A stretch of 64,000 nt of DNA from Symbiodinium natans. Lineage: Eukaryota; Sar; Dinophyceae; Suessiales; Symbiodiniaceae. The notes below the pieces were generated by a model. The model was not told the DNA's origin. It saw nothing but the letters and a program-made list of their open reading frames with translations, and made no database searches. The position numbers and the translations under genes are program-made. Location of the stretch: assembly GCA_905221605.1 (NCBI GenBank), contig CAJNDS010002317.1, forward strand, positions 126,001 to 190,000, in the 5' to 3' direction. Of the stretch, positions 1-12,925 are shown one piece after another. Within the stretch, counting starts at the first letter, position 1. Each line of letters begins with the position of its first letter.

Positions 1-384
1 AGCTGGGGGTCTTGACAGCCCAAATGGCCACATATTATATAAAAACGCATCAGCCATCTCTGGACTCACACAGACAACCCCTTGTAAATCGCACGATCAC
101 ATATGGAGAATGTTGAATGTAGGTTGTCCGGTCTCCACTTCCAAACGCAGCCGACTCCTGCAGAGAACCTCTGCATATGAGGCATCCCTTATTTGAACAA
201 CTTACAGTGCTGTAGACTAATACCCTTCAGTTCGGCTTTTGAAACAGCCGACTGACATGTTCAATCGGTCCCGAAACTCAAAAAAACGATTGCTCGGCCT
301 CTAGCTTCTTTCGCTTGTCGGTGTCTTCGTCTGGTGTCGCCTCGAGGGACATAAGGCAAGGGACAGCACATGCGTAGAGAGCTT

Positions 385-755
385 ACAAACGGTGCGCAAT
401 GCCTTGAGCTGGGCCCGTAGAAGGATCACCTCGCGCTCGGTGTTCACGATCGTGCCCGGGTTCAGGACCATGTCTAACGTCCTTAGACAAGAACGCAGAC
501 TGCCCGCCTGAGACAAGAGGAAAAAAAGCGGCAACAGGACCCGGCAGGTTGCTGGCACCGTTCATCTCGCGCAGCCTGTCCTCCAGGTCCAGCACCTTTG
601 TGAGGGCGGCACGGCATTAAAAATTGTTATGCATAAAAAATTATACAAACAAATTATGACACACAGCCCTCAGGTCTGAGAACGCTGCCAGGGGGTCATC
701 ACCTGAGACTTCTTCGAAGAAGGGCTCGAGCTCCTCTTCGAGAGCACACCCACAA
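385..755 (-). CDS. candidate exons of a coiled-coil gene (partial)
   Basis: Three short open blocks on the minus strand read like protein and lie in order. The first (about 752 to 675) is acidic and contains EEELEPFFEEVSGDDPLAAF. The second (about 602 to 555) contains VLDLEDRLREMNGA. The third (about 480 to 385) contains NTEREVILLRAQLKALRTVC. Heptad-like spacing of Leu and charged residues suggests a coiled coil. Non-coding sequence with stops separates the blocks, as expected for introns. No start, stop or family can be given. That these are exons of one gene is inference from strand, order and composition. Confidence 0.35.
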
Positions 756-3700
756 AAAAGATCTAACAAACCCAAGTACAGGGGCAGGGCTTTGGCAGAG
801 CTTCGACCCCTATGCACCTCCGCAGGGAAGCCTTGAATTTAACATCAACTCTTGGGCTCAGACGAACTTCCGTCAAACCAAGCCCTTCGGCGCACGCGAT
901 TTTCATTCTCGATTCGTTTGTCCAGCATGCCAAGACACTACCCTGCCGCTTGCCTGGAGTACAACCCTGCTGATGCCGCACCCCGATACATCCCCACGCT
1001 CCCTGATGCCAACGAAGATCTAAACGGGGAGTTTCCCACAACAACATCCTCAACAACATCCTCAACGAAATCAAGGTAGACTTCCTCCAATTGTCCTCCC
1101 ACTCCCGCCAGATGCTCCAATCCGAGAACTAGACATAAACTCAAAACTCCAACACACCGCCATTGCCGCGACTTCCAAGCTTGAGCTATGCAGTGCTCGT
1201 CATTACACAACCAGACACAAAACAAAGGGGCGCCTCCACCTCTGCCACGCTGTTCTGGGACTGCTCAGCCTATGCGCCAAGCTTCAGTGAACTGTACCAA
1301 CATGTTGGATCAACTTGGACTGGAGTGAGGGCCGGCCGGAGTTTGCTCCAGGAACCAATGGCTTTTGCTTCATCAAGCAGAAGCATACAGCAAAAAAGGC
1401 ATCGCCGTGTCCGCACACAGCCCCGCCATGAAATCAACGAGGTCCTGGCCCTCATTGCCACTGCAGTCGCCCGCTTGCCCGCCATCCTCCTGACGTTTGG
1501 GACGGCTTCAAGGTTCCAGGCATTATGAAGTATACGACCCATGGGAGCCTTGTCCAAGTACACCTCACGCTCTGGAGTCGGGCCACCCCAGACCTGATGG
1601 CACTAAGGCACCGAACATACCGAACTGAAAGAGGTTTTCTGCAGGTCAAGCAACTAAATCAGCCAAGTGCACAAGTGCAAAGAAACTGTCTGTTTCTCCA
1701 CACAAAAAGCAGTGTGAACTTTCCTCTCACTCCTCAACTGAAAAATAGCCGAGGGGATGCCTTCGTAATTTAGTGGAGAGGAACCGGCTACCTGCACACG
1801 CTGCATCTTCCGCGCGTTGCCCCGACAGTTCCACGTTATCTTTGTGACCTTGTTTGGCGCATCAATCCTTCCAAGACCCTGCCCTGGCGTGGCCTCTTGA
1901 CCATGACACCCGTCGCCACAAGCACCGCGGCAGCAGCACGTGGCAATGGCACACCTTAACCCAGAATCTTTCCCACTGCTGCATTCTTTCGCCCCGGTTG
2001 GCGAAGCTCCCTGAGGTCACGTGTAACTCACGAAAGCCTACGGTAGCGGAACTTCCAGCTCCAGCGCAAACTCTGCTGCTCCCGAGCTGCCTAGTACTTG
2101 CTGGTTACTTTGTACTTCAGGCCCAGCCAATCCAGCCAATCCAGCCTTGCTCTGGCGCTTGACGCGTTGCTCGCAGAGGCGTCGAGGCAATCCTCCAAAG
2201 AAGGATCTCATTCACGATGCTCCCGCTGCTTCGGGAAGGAAAAATTGGAGGCGTGCAGTTCATGCTGAGGGCACCGCTATGCAAAGACCGAACCGGCCTC
2301 ACAGCAGGCGGCGCAGGCAGCGCAGGTGACCCCGCACCCATAGGAAACGCCTTGCAGTGTCTGCGGTGTTGGCACTCGGGGGGCGCAGTGAAAACGAGGC
2401 GCCGGGTCACAGCCGTGAGATCATGATAGCGTCACATGGTGCCCAAGTCAGACATGTGGCAATAGATGTCCTCTGCTCGTTCCAATGCTGATTTCGCACA
2501 CTTAAGGAGCCCGACCTCGGTGAGGGGCGCCATGGCACTTGCAAGGGCGTTGGCACGGAAAACAAGTTCACAGCCTCAAAGCGGGCTGAAGCTCGTGCTA
2601 GATGCGGATCGCGATAAGCTCAGCATTCTTCTTTCTAGGGTAGCCATGATGTCATGAAAGCTTGTGCTTGCTTGAGAGAAAGGCATCGGACACCGACAAA
2701 GTCAAGAACAGCAGGCTGCCAAGCCATTGACAAGGAGCCAATGACGGTTGACACTGCATGGCACAACCATCCTGGCTTTGAAAACTTCAAACCCATTCAA
2801 TTCAACAATTCTACATCCACACCCCCACCGCTGTCCACACGTGCCCTGTTCTACAAACTTCATCAAACGCAAAGGATGTATTGGCCATCTAACATCTAGT
2901 GCATCCACTGTAAGAGGGATGAGGTTTCACTAGGCTTTAAAGAGTTCATGCCATAACTACCGCGTCTCCTTGCCTTCCAAGAAAAGCGCACACACTCCAT
3001 GTCCAAGCCATCTCTTCCCTGCGTGTTCCACTGTATCGCCGACATCAAGTTCTGTGTGATTTTCCTTTTGGTTCCCATTGCATGACAATATTGGGGTCTC
3101 GACGCGAATCCAGCAGCATCTCGATACTTCTAGTAGAAGACACCGGCATTCAACAATGCCGCATGAGCACTAAACATGCACAAGCACCAGGCACAAGGCA
3201 CGAGAGAAAAGACAAGATGAATTTCAATTGCCTGGACCCTCCTCCTGCACTCTCGTGTACTCGGCACTGGAAAAGCCCAAGCCGGTGCGCTACGGCAGCA
3301 GCTTTGGGTGCTTGCAGACAAGGTGCTCGGACCAAGGTAACGACCGGAAAATGGCCCATCTTCACTGACAACGGAAGCGTACTATGCTGGAAATCATCCG
3401 TATGAGTGGCCAAAATGTCGCTCGGCCCTATCTGGCACCTTGGTCACCTTGTCTGGAGGGAGGCTATGCAATAGCCACGGGTGCATTTGCGATAAATGTA
3501 TCAAGTGATCACACTGCAGATCGTCACGAGCTAGGGCTGTGAGTGGCCGACCCTGCTGTGCCCTCGACATGGGGTGATAGCATCGAGAATCTACATGTTG
3601 GCTAAACACGTAAGAGTTGCCGAAACCCAATCGTGCTAGGCCATTGGTCGTGGAAGCCCCTCAACTGAGATCACTTGCTAGACTCACCTGCCTGGCAGCA

Positions 3701-4290
3701 CCAAGTAGCATCTCAGATGTTCAGTGCTGGCCCCGAGCCGGAGCCGGATATGCCAGTGCCACGATTCAACCAGCCTGCACGAACTTCGCCGGATCACCAA
3801 GGTATGTGTTGCCTCAGGTGAGAGAACATGGGTAGCACATGCGATACAAGTAGCACACGGATATATGCAGCCGAAACTTTCAGCTTCCCTTGACGGGACA
3901 TTTCTGCCCAACTGCAATCGTCTGGGGACCCTGCGCTCCTCCATAAGCTTCTGGAAAGCGTGCTTTGCAGCCTGGGGGGTTGCTGCTGAAGAACGTTTCT
4001 GCTTTTAGCCCGCTGTATTTCAGCACGAGCAGATTGCTCACGGGCATACGGTGTTCTTGCACTTGTAGATAAGCTTCGGTGAACAGACGTAGCTACCGAC
4101 ATGCATGACATGTATATGGAGAGAGGGAGGGAGAAACAGTGTTGCATGACGCAGTTACGCATTGACAAGTTCCATGATGGGAACCGAAACACGTCGACGC
4201 TGCGGCACTGAAAAGATCACGCCTCCTCGCATTCTGTGTTTTTGTCTGGGTGAAGTTGCCTTAGCGTTTCCGTTGTACAGATACACTTCT
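756..4290. other. no clear gene; one candidate exon
   Basis: Apart from the block at 1432-1563, I see only short open frames in all six frames, without recognisable motifs or obvious repeats. Introns or intergenic DNA of a dinoflagellate gene are possible. Confidence 0.4.
1432..1563 (-). CDS. candidate exon, unknown product
   Basis: A minus-strand open block beginning YLDKAPMGRILHNAWNLEAV and continuing with a basic, alanine-rich helix-like stretch. The residue mix is protein-like and unlike the other frames here. There is no match to a family I know, and the splice borders are not defined. It could be chance. Confidence 0.2.
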
Positions 4291-4299
4291 GTCAGCTAC

Positions 4300-4510
4300 C
4301 TTGCAAGGGAACTTGGGCACAATGCCGCTGCAAATCGCGGAAGATCAGCTTCCGCACCTGCCGAGACTCGGCGAGTGCAACAAGCGGCATAAAGCCGATT
4401 GGGGCGCAGTACAACCACTGCTCTGCCTGAAGCGGCTCTTTGCAGGTGTGTTGTAGTTGCTCCCGCATTTCCGTCACCAGCAGGTCCGCCTGAGCTTCGG
4501 GGTCCTGCAC
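4300..4510 (-). CDS. candidate exon, unknown product
   Basis: About 70 codons are open on the minus strand. They begin DPEAQADLLVTEMREQLQHT, pass through a hydrophobic stretch (IGFMPLVALAES) and end in a basic amphipathic helix (RQVRKLIFRDLQRHC). The composition is that of a soluble helical protein, and the opposite strand gives low-quality sequence. No family is recognised. The block may belong to the same minus-strand gene as the blocks below 1 kb, but nothing in the sequence proves this. Confidence 0.3.
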
Positions 4511-5033
4511 AAACGAAAGCCATCACATTGAAACATGGTTTTTGTTACTTGTATCTCCAAAAGGACACGAAATTGTGCACACTCACCAAAGTTCATAGGG
4601 AACCCTCAATACACTCACCAATAACAGAACTACAAACCCTGTTTCACATGAGACTGGCCGGGAGGAAAGAAGGGTGTCATCCTTGCTGGGGGAACTGACG
4701 GGTTGATCCTGTCGCCGACGGAAAACCTCAGATTCACATGCCAAGGAATCTCCGCACATGATCGTGAAGGAACAGCAGGCAAAGTTCCCAACCCATGCCG
4801 CAGCAGTAGCTGCGCGCTGCTGGAACCTAGCCAGGAGTTGGCTTCTTCGCACAAGGTTGGGCTCGGGATCCCTAATATTCCAAGCTACTGTAGAGCTGGG
4901 TCTCGCACGTGACGGGTGGCGTCGGGTGGATTGGCGGGGCGTCACGAACACGTGCCTGGCTACTGCTGAATCCGCTAGTGTTCCGTTCTGAGATGCCATA
5001 ACCGGTGCCACGACTCGGAGCCAACAAATCCTC

Positions 5034-5130
5034 CTGGTTCTTAGTAGGGAATGTGGGAATGAGGGCCCTATATCATCCCTTAAAGGGTATATATAGGGCC
5101 CTCATTCCCTCATTCCCTACTAAGAACCAG
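5034..5130. repeat. long near-perfect inverted repeat (hairpin)
   Basis: Two arms of 40 bases (5034-5073 and 5091-5130) are reverse complements with one mismatch that I can find. The 17-base loop contains CCCTTAAAGGG, itself a palindrome. The arms begin CTGGTTCTTAGTAGGG. This could be a foldback or MITE-like element, or a recently formed palindrome. No flanking target duplication is obvious and no open frame depends on it. Confidence 0.9.
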
Positions 5131-5281
5131 CCAGAAGTTGCTGCCAGAAGCCACAAATCGGCCTTCAAGGGAGTTGGTCGCACAAACCTTGCAGTGCGTG
5201 CGAGGGGACGGCAGGGAAATCTCTACAAGGAGACGGCTTGGAGAACCCTTGCATGTTCTCTATGCGGGGACGCATGAGCTA

Positions 5282-5608
5282 TTCAGCCAAAAATCTCTCC
5301 GTTGTCTGACAGCCATGCACCTCGGGAATATTTGGAGACACGGTACGCATCATTGCACCATCCAGCGGAGTACGAACATGCATCTGCATGTCCATAGGGT
5401 GGATATCGTAAGGTCCCTGCTTTGTGCCGGTTCCGGCCTGCATTTCCACGCAAGCAGATGTGTCCACATGTGTCCAGATGCGGTAGCCACAGGCCATGCA
5501 CAGCAACACTGATCCTTGAAGCGGCTGTGTAAGTATGTGCTTCACCCTAAGCCATGGAAGGACTGCAGGGGACTGTCGGAGATACTCACTTAGGAGCCAC
5601 ACGGCCAC
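5282..5608 (-). CDS. candidate exon, unknown product
   Basis: An open minus-strand block of about 109 codons. It contains LRVKHILTQPLQGSVLLCMA early and a His/Met-rich stretch (YDIHPMDMQMHVRTPLDG) later. It reads better than the overlapping frames, but no domain is recognised. The true exon is probably shorter than the open frame. Low confidence. Confidence 0.22.
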
Positions 5609-6120
5609 GCTAACCTGAAGGAATGCTTGAAGTCAAGTGGTGCGGTTAGTACTGTGGCCAGCGAGATAGAATTCGGACAGGACCGCATGCGGTCCACGGT
5701 GTGGTCCTCACTCACCATGACCAACCCTTGGCCCCTGGCCCCAAAGCAGTGGCTTAGCGTACCCCAGGCCCTCTTTTTAGGTGGTTTTGTGAACCTGTGC
5801 CTTGAGTATGTCGCGGTGGATTCTTCGCCTGCCGGCGACGCGCCCCTCTCTGAGATTACTGTACGGACCTAACCTGTTGGCCGCGCTCTGTTTTGCGCGC
5901 TGCATGGCGCACCTCCTAAGGATCCAGGAATCCATTGCTCGGAGCCGACCGTCCAAGAACCTCACGCCAGGCGCTCGGTTCCAGATTATTTCCCGCGGGA
6001 GACACAAGCTTGAGCTGCACACGCTTCAGCCGCGCAGGCTTCACCTTGCCACTGGCCGGTATGGAAGCCGAACGCGGACCAGGCAATTCCCAGTCCTGAA
6101 GCAGACGAGCACCTGTTGAT

Positions 6121-6222
6121 AGTTTACAAAGATAAAGGGACCCCTACAATAGACCCGCTAAATAGCAGGATTCCCTTATAATCAGGACCCCAATAAGGTA
6201 CCCCTGAATTCGAAAACCCCCT
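6121..6222 (+). repeat. dispersed short repeat, copy A
   Basis: This copy shares a core with 6672-6780 and 12914-13056: AAATAG.AGGATTCCCTTA, then a run near AATAAGGTACCCCT, then TTCG.AAACCC. It is probably a short non-autonomous element or satellite-derived unit. It has no coding content. Confidence 0.7.
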
Positions 6223-6671
6223 GTTCAGCATTCACCAGGGATTTACGTAGACCGACGCTGTCCTGCACCAGCTCCGGTCTCCACACCTCGCAAAGGTCAT
6301 TCCGAAGCAAAGCAACCCGACCGGAATCGCATGATTGCTGCCTCGAAAATAAGATTGGACTGGTTGGTGTTTGCCCAAACTTCCTGCGGCAACAACAGCG
6401 CAGTAGCAGGTGCGCTGGAGACAGTGCTCAAATCGAAGCAGGAAGCAACCATCAGAAACTGTCAAGATCTCTCAACTGTCAGCAACGGGCCTCTGAGGCA
6501 ACTGGCTGGGTCACTTTTTCGATCAACTACATGTACTGTACTGCACTGTGTGCAGTATTACAGTAGCTGTCAGGGCCCTGAGGCCGCTGAGCTCCTTGTG
6601 GGGCACGTCCTGGCGCCTTCGGGACCTCCAACGGTCGAAATCTCCCCACATGCCCGGCTTGCGCACGGATA

Positions 6672-6780
6672 TTTGGGGGGTTTACGAAAATAGGGGTGGC
6701 CCTATAATCCAATCTTCCAAATAGTAGGATGCCCTTATGATCAAGATCCAAATGAGGTACCCCTAGTTTCGCAAACCCTC
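6672..6780 (+). repeat. dispersed short repeat, copy B
   Basis: Same family as copy A and in the same orientation, about 550 bases away. It begins with GGTTTACGAAAATAGGGG, continues AAATAGTAGGATGCCCTTAT and ends near TTTCGCAAACCC. Roughly three quarters of the aligned core bases agree by eye. Confidence 0.7.
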
Positions 6781-7337
6781 ATATGGTCTACTCTAGCTCC
6801 CATTTCGGTGCTTTCCGCACCAGTCTGCCCTGACCTGTGCGATTGCTTGCTTAAGTCTCGAAACAGGCAAACCTTTCCTGGCAAGAAAGAGATGTTCTCT
6901 CTACACATACCTCAGTCTGGTCATCTGAAATAGCAGCCCCGTACCGCGACCTTCCGAACTTCTGCACCTCAGACAAGTGGACGAATCCCAACCATCGAGA
7001 CCATGTCATGACTCAGAGGACACTGTGGCAATTTGTCTTCTTAAAAGGCGCAAATAGGGATATGCATGCTGAGCATGCTACGTTGGATGGGCTGCTGAGA
7101 GCCTCACGCTCCTGCGGAGACGGAGCAGGCATGGCTGAAAACATGCAAACAGGTGCTAAGATTTAGAGAGCAGGGTTCTACAGCTGCGGCTGCTCGGAAG
7201 CCCCCAACTCCTCCGCAACCAAGATTGCAGCAGCTGTGGCCTTCAACATGCAGAACTTTGCCAGGACATGGTGTCCCCGCAGGTCAGGAGCTCAAAATTC
7301 TCGGCCCGCTGCATCTCGCAGATCTTCCATCCGAATC

Positions 7338-7430
7338 TGGGTTTAGGGTTTAGGGTTTAGGGTTTAGGGTTTAGGGTTTAGGGTTTAGGGTTAAGGGTTT
7401 AGGGTTTCGGGTCTAGGGTCTAGGGTTTAG
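7338..7430 (+). repeat. interstitial telomere-like (TTTAGGG)n tract
   Basis: About 13 units of TTTAGGG, becoming imperfect (TTAAGGG, TTTCGGG, TCTAGGG) toward the right end, where the tract passes into the TTGAGGG array. This unit is the telomere repeat of dinoflagellates and many plants. Here it is internal, so it is not a chromosome end. Confidence 0.95.
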
Positions 7431-7828
<398 letters not shown>

Positions 7829-8731
7829 TGGGATGTTGGTGGCACACCAGAACGCTACTTCATAACACTGGAATGAACCGTCCACACAGCTGAGACTCGC
7901 ACGGTAGGCTTTCGCGGCACTTCTGGGCCTTAGCAGCCCGCATGTCTCCGAACTCAACAGATTTCCCGTGGCTGTTTACCTGAGATCCCGGGCTCGTGAA
8001 GGGTCGCGGCCTCTGCCTCTGCAAGTAAACCTGGCGCAAAACTCATTCGCACAGCCACGCCTTTGGTTCAAAAGGATTCGAAGAGTCTCCGTGCATCGTT
8101 TTTGCTACGCCCGAGAAGAAGCACAGCTGTCAGTCCATGTAGCAGCCATAAATCCATAACTCCTTCCTGTCCCAGGTCATGAAGACAGATTCCTGTCCCT
8201 TGCACAGGCTGAGCCCATACACCGGCTGAGGACACCGTGGCAGCAAATAGCCGTGACGAAGGGAGGGTCTGCGCCGCAGTACATCTTCGAACTCACCTCG
8301 ACCCGAGCCTGTGCATATCAGAGCTGCGGTCCCCTCATCCCAGTTGATTTGCCGCATGAGCTCTGCACAACCACCTTGGCTATCTAGGAACTTCAAAACA
8401 TGTCAGAAGCAATGACAGAAGCCCACGAACACAAATAAAAAAAAAATCCACTTTTGTTTACACCTCTTGGCCAAATGCCAGACCTAGAGACGCATTTGCA
8501 GCTCCCACTCCATGAAAGGTACCTTGCGGCGGAAAGGAGTGGCCTCTGGTTGGTTCCTAGATCCAGGGCTCAGCCACGTGCTCAGTTCTCTAACTTATGG
8601 CACCCTGTGTCACAGGGGCCGCCTTAGAACAGGGACCCCAAAAAGCGACCACACTTTAGAGAATTGACCACATACCTGCAAGGACGAGAGAGCTCAAAAA
8701 AGCCCTACCCTGCGTTAGGAAAGAGAGGCGA

Positions 8732-9020
8732 AACCCTGAACCCCAAGCCCTCAGCCCTCAGCCCTCAGCCCTAAGCCCTAAACCCTAAACCCTAAACCCT
8801 TTTTTTCTCACAAGGGACTCGACTGCTGCCCTTTCTGCCCAGCCCGCCCCCACACCAGAGTGCCTATGACTGCAGGGCGAGAGTAAACCCTAAACCCTAA
8901 ACCCTAAACCCTAAGCCCTAAGCCCTAAGCCCTAAGCCCTAAGCCCTAAACCCTAAACCCTAAACCCTAAACCCTAAACCCTAAACCCTAAACCCTAAAC
9001 CCTAAACCCTAAACCCTACC
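8732..9020 (-). repeat. two telomere-like tracts, C-rich strand
   Basis: CCCTAAA units occur at 8732-8801, with CCCTCAG and CCCTAAG variants first, and at 8885-9020, with a block of CCCTAAG between CCCTAAA blocks. The orientation is opposite to the 7.3 kb tracts, so the arrays are not one broken telomere. The 80 bases between them are ordinary sequence. Confidence 0.93.
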
Positions 9021-10449
9021 CAAAACCTCTTCAACCTCTTTAAGTTGGGCTCAAGACGGCCGTCCACTGACATCAGCGTCTCAAGTCGGGCACTGGATTA
9101 CGGATAAGAGTACTTGGCCTCACGGTTGAGACTGCGAAGTGGTTTTTTTGCGCAGGGTTCAGGCTTCGTGGCCTTTCGGTGCGCAGATTGTCGGTTTTTT
9201 AAGTCATCATGGCTCGAAGTCAGCCTTGCAAAGCCACTTGGCATTTCCTGCCTTTGCCGTGGGCCACGGGCTCACATGATCCTACATCACCTTTGGGCTC
9301 AAGGAGTTTATTGGCAACAATCTCATGAAGTCAATCCGATAAAAAAATAAGAACCAAAAAGGTGACTGGAGGTTTCGTCGAAAGCAAGGGTCGTGCTCCT
9401 GAGCCGTCGCCTGCAGCTCCTGCACGAAGGTGTCTGCATCAGGGCAACCGTGCCGCGTGTGCTGCTGCCGCATCTGGAACACCGCCCTTGAGTTGGCTCC
9501 TTATCAGTCAGCTTCCTGTGAAACTCGGTGAAAGCCCTATGAAGCTCGTAAAGCCAGCAAGTCCAAAGACGCAAAAGTCTGGCTGCGAAGCAAGTGGCGG
9601 AGGTACAAGTCACTCACCAGACGTCCAAGGAGAGGAAGCGCACCCGGAAGGTCCAGAATCCAAACATTGTAGGAGGAATCGCCACTTTCCTGACTCTTGG
9701 TATCTGCAGCCTGTCCTACGAAAGATACCCGATACAATGATACAACCTATTTCGTGCCATCATCCCTTGCAGAACTTAAGGCTCATGAAGCTGGGCCGCA
9801 AAATCTAACCAATCCTTGAAAGGCAGCTCACCTTCGCTGAACCAATCACGCGACGGCCAAAGCTTGTACATATCTGCCGCCGACCGAGTTTTTTTCATGG
9901 GCAGCTGGTTCAGAGACGGGCCATGCTTGTTCCATATCCTCACCAGCTCACCTGAGCCACATGGCAGATGCAGCTCCCATCATGGCGATGGAGAAGTATG
10001 AGTCTTGCTGACTGGGCACACAATAAGGCTAGCTGCGCCAGGCTGCCGTTGAGCTGCTGGACATCAAAGGATTGAAGCAACTCATCGCTGTAGCGCCACT
10101 CACGTTCAACCACGGCTCTGGCCACCCGGCTGCACCGTGCCACGCGAGCGCACGCCGTTGCATCCAGCAAGCAGGCAACCTTCAGAGGCCCACCACCGAA
10201 GTCGAAGCAAGCTGTCGCCATAGGTGTCCGACCAGATTGCGAGGCCAGGAATTTGTTACTTAGTTTCTCGCGGCTTGAGTTGGGAACACCCTTATTTCAA
10301 CAAAACATCCACCTCGTATTGAGGAAGTGCTTCTGGCTCCTGGGACTACCAATGCCGACATGACAACGTGCCTACCACCCTGAGCGACCAGACACACACT
10401 GACACGAGACTGGTGCTTCTTTTCTCGCTCTTGCTCTCTCAGGCCTCTC
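9021..10449. other. no recognisable gene
   Basis: Several frames of 60 to 150 codons are open on both strands, but none shows a domain, a coiled coil or a coherent composition. I see no repeats here apart from short homopolymers. Confidence 0.4.
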
Positions 10450-10778
10450 CAAACCCTGAACCCTAAACTCTAAGCCCTGAGCCCTAAACCCGAAACCTCC
10501 CAGGCTGGGATGCATCCAGTGCTTATCTCAGTACATCTGGCCCGAAGTAAACAGGCCAGGAAGGGCTGTACAAAGGTCCTCCACAGTGAAGCGCCCCTTT
10601 CCAGAGGTGATACTCGCATTTTGGGGTTTAGGGGTTTAGGGTTTAGGGTTAGGGTTAGGGTTTTCGTCGCTCACTCTCGCACAAGGCAGGCAAGGTCCGT
10701 CGGTCCGAATAGGCTAAGTAGGCTAATCTAGGGTTTTAGCGTTTAGGGTTTAGGGTTTAGGGCTTATGGTTTAGGGTT
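10450..10778. repeat. scattered telomere-like blocks
   Basis: Three blocks: CCCTAAA-type with variants at about 10450-10495, TTTAGGG-type at about 10622-10661, and again at about 10733-10778. The first is on the opposite strand to the other two. The 10.62 kb block includes TTAGGG units that lack one T. Confidence 0.85.
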
Positions 10779-11293
10779 TTTGGGCTTCGAGTATCATGGG
10801 GTTAAGATGACAGCCATATGAAGCACCTCAGGAAGCCGGGATGACAAAATATCTGTGGCAGGACGTGCCCACTCGAACTCGTCATCGTCCATAATCTGTC
10901 GCACAGGTCATGGCAAAACACCGATCACCACAAAATCCAACAGCAGGAAAAGCAGCGCGGCCTCAGACTCCAAGACTGTGCGGACCTGAAGAATAGCAAC
11001 TTCACAGCAAGAAAGCCCCCAAAGGTCGTCATGGTTGTCTGCAGCACTTCTTGGGGCTTCGGGTGGCAGGTTGGCTGCTACACACCATGACACCCCAGGG
11101 CCCCTCTAAAGAGATGCCTGCCGGCTGCGAGGAAGCCCTTCTTCCTGCTAGAACAAGCAGGAAGACCGCAGGAAATTCACGCATCCTGCAAACACAGCAG
11201 TGCAAGCTCTCCGCATCCTGTGAGCAAGCGCTCATTGGTCGTAAAGCTCCCCTGCGGGTGCAAGCATCTGCAAGCATGTGCAAACAGCGCAAC

Positions 11294-12095
11294 CTTAGGG
11301 TTTAGGGTCTAGGGTTTAGGGCTTAGGGAGATTTAGGCCACGGTTTAGGGTTTAGGGTTTAGGGATGTTTAAGGTTTAGGGTTTAGGGTTTAGGGTGTAA
11401 ACCCTTCAAGTCAAACTCACCGCCGACATGCAACTGCATGCTGGGCCAGCTACTTTTTGTGCGGGTGCCGAGCTGCTGAGGCGCCTGTACTTTGTGCTTA
11501 AACCCGAAACCCTAAACCCTAAACCCTAAACTCTATATAAACCCTAAACCCTAAACCTTGTGCTTAAAGGAGGCCATGTCTGTGATCTGATCACTCTCTG
11601 GGGCGGCTCCCGGCTTTGCCGAACCTGCCCTATGGCCCTGAGCTGCTTGGAGGTTCATGGTATTTACGAGCCAGTTATAGAACTGTATAACTGTTTAGGG
11701 TTTAGGGTTTAGGGTTTCTGGTTTGGGGTTTGGGGTTTGGGGTTTGGGGTTTGGGGTTTAGGGTTATAACTGTACTTGTTCCTGTACTTATAACCCATAT
11801 TAGGGCACTTAAGGGGCTTATAAGTGGGCTTATAAGTACAGTTATACTTGGTTCATAAGTACCATGAACCTCCAAGAGCAGCACGCAAAACTCAAGCGGA
11901 GTGTCAACTCGAGCCAGGCTCTGGGATGACTGTGCTCGCCCCCCCAAAACCCCCCCTCCCCCCCCAACATCTACCGGTGCACTTCTTTAGGGTTTAGGGT
12001 TTAGGGTTTAGGGTTTAGGGTTGAGGGTTGAGGGTTGAGGGTTTAGGGTTTAGGGTTTAGGGTTTAGGGTTTAGGGTTTAGGGTTCAGGGTTTAG
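11294..12095. repeat. cluster of telomere-like tracts in both orientations
   Basis: TTTAGGG-type tracts lie at 11294-11398, 11695-11767 (with TTTGGGG variants) and 11988-12095 (with three TTGAGGG units inside). A CCCTAAA-type tract lies at 11502-11565. At 11770-11850 there are short units of TTATAAGTACAG and GGGCTTATAAGT, a small AT-rich repeat. No gene is seen here. Confidence 0.88.
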
Positions 12096-12255
12096 GCTTC
12101 CAGATTTCCACCCTCTGACTTGCCAGATTTCCATACTTTCGGCTTTCCAGCCTTCCAGATTTGCACCCTCTAAGTTTCCAGTTTTCCAAGTATTTCTAAA
12201 CACATATTGCGGGCCTCCACTCCACAGTCCTATCTAGTGGCTCGGCTCCGCTCTC

Positions 12256-12925
12256 CATGAACGCGCAGGACGCCTCCTGCTTCAGAAAGCGCTCAGCTCG
12301 CCCAAAGGCAGCTCGCTCCATTAACGACACATCTGTAGGCAATCGCGGGTCAGAAGATTTCCAACTCGGCGTGTGGTCTGCCGGCTTCGGCCTTCCTCCG
12401 AAAAGAATCAAGGAGTTCCCCTTAAGGCTCTTTGTGAAGACATTTTTTGAGAAGATTTTAGAGCTGACTTTAGAGCCGGGCACCCGTGCGGCAAAGTGGC
12501 AAACGCACAGAACAACAACAACAGCCAAGGCTACGCTGCAGCTGAGGATCCACTGCTCAAATGTTGCGGCCAGCCCCTTCGTGTATCTCATGTGCCACAG
12601 ATCCACTTCTTCCTGGGATGGCACCGGGATGTGCGGGCACCTTCCGGACATGCAAAGGTTGCTGTCAGCACACAACAGGCACCAAGGGTTTCAAGTAGCT
12701 TCAAGCAGCATAATAATAATAACAATGATAACAATAATAACAACAATATATTCTTGTTATTATAAGAATAGTAATAATAATAATAATAATAGTAACAAGG
12801 GTGGGGTTGGGGCGATTCATGCCCCTGCCCAGGCGCTCTATCGCGTCGCCGATCACCGTCAGCATCCTGGCCTTCCCAAGCAACAACGCTACGGCACGGT
12901 CTCCTTTCCTACCTGGGGGGTGTAG
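12256..12925. other. open frame of uncertain meaning; AAT/ATA microsatellite
   Basis: The plus strand is open for 222 codons from 12257, but the frame runs through an AAT/ATA-rich microsatellite (12708-12792) that would give poly-Asn. The first part has no recognisable domain, and the opposite strand is open for 159 codons. I do not call a gene. Confidence 0.3.

Noticed and set aside
9036-9300. GGCTCAAG occurrences as spliced-leader relics (also 34272-34289 on minus)
   Set aside because: Only the last 8 or so bases match; longer alignment to the leader is poor.
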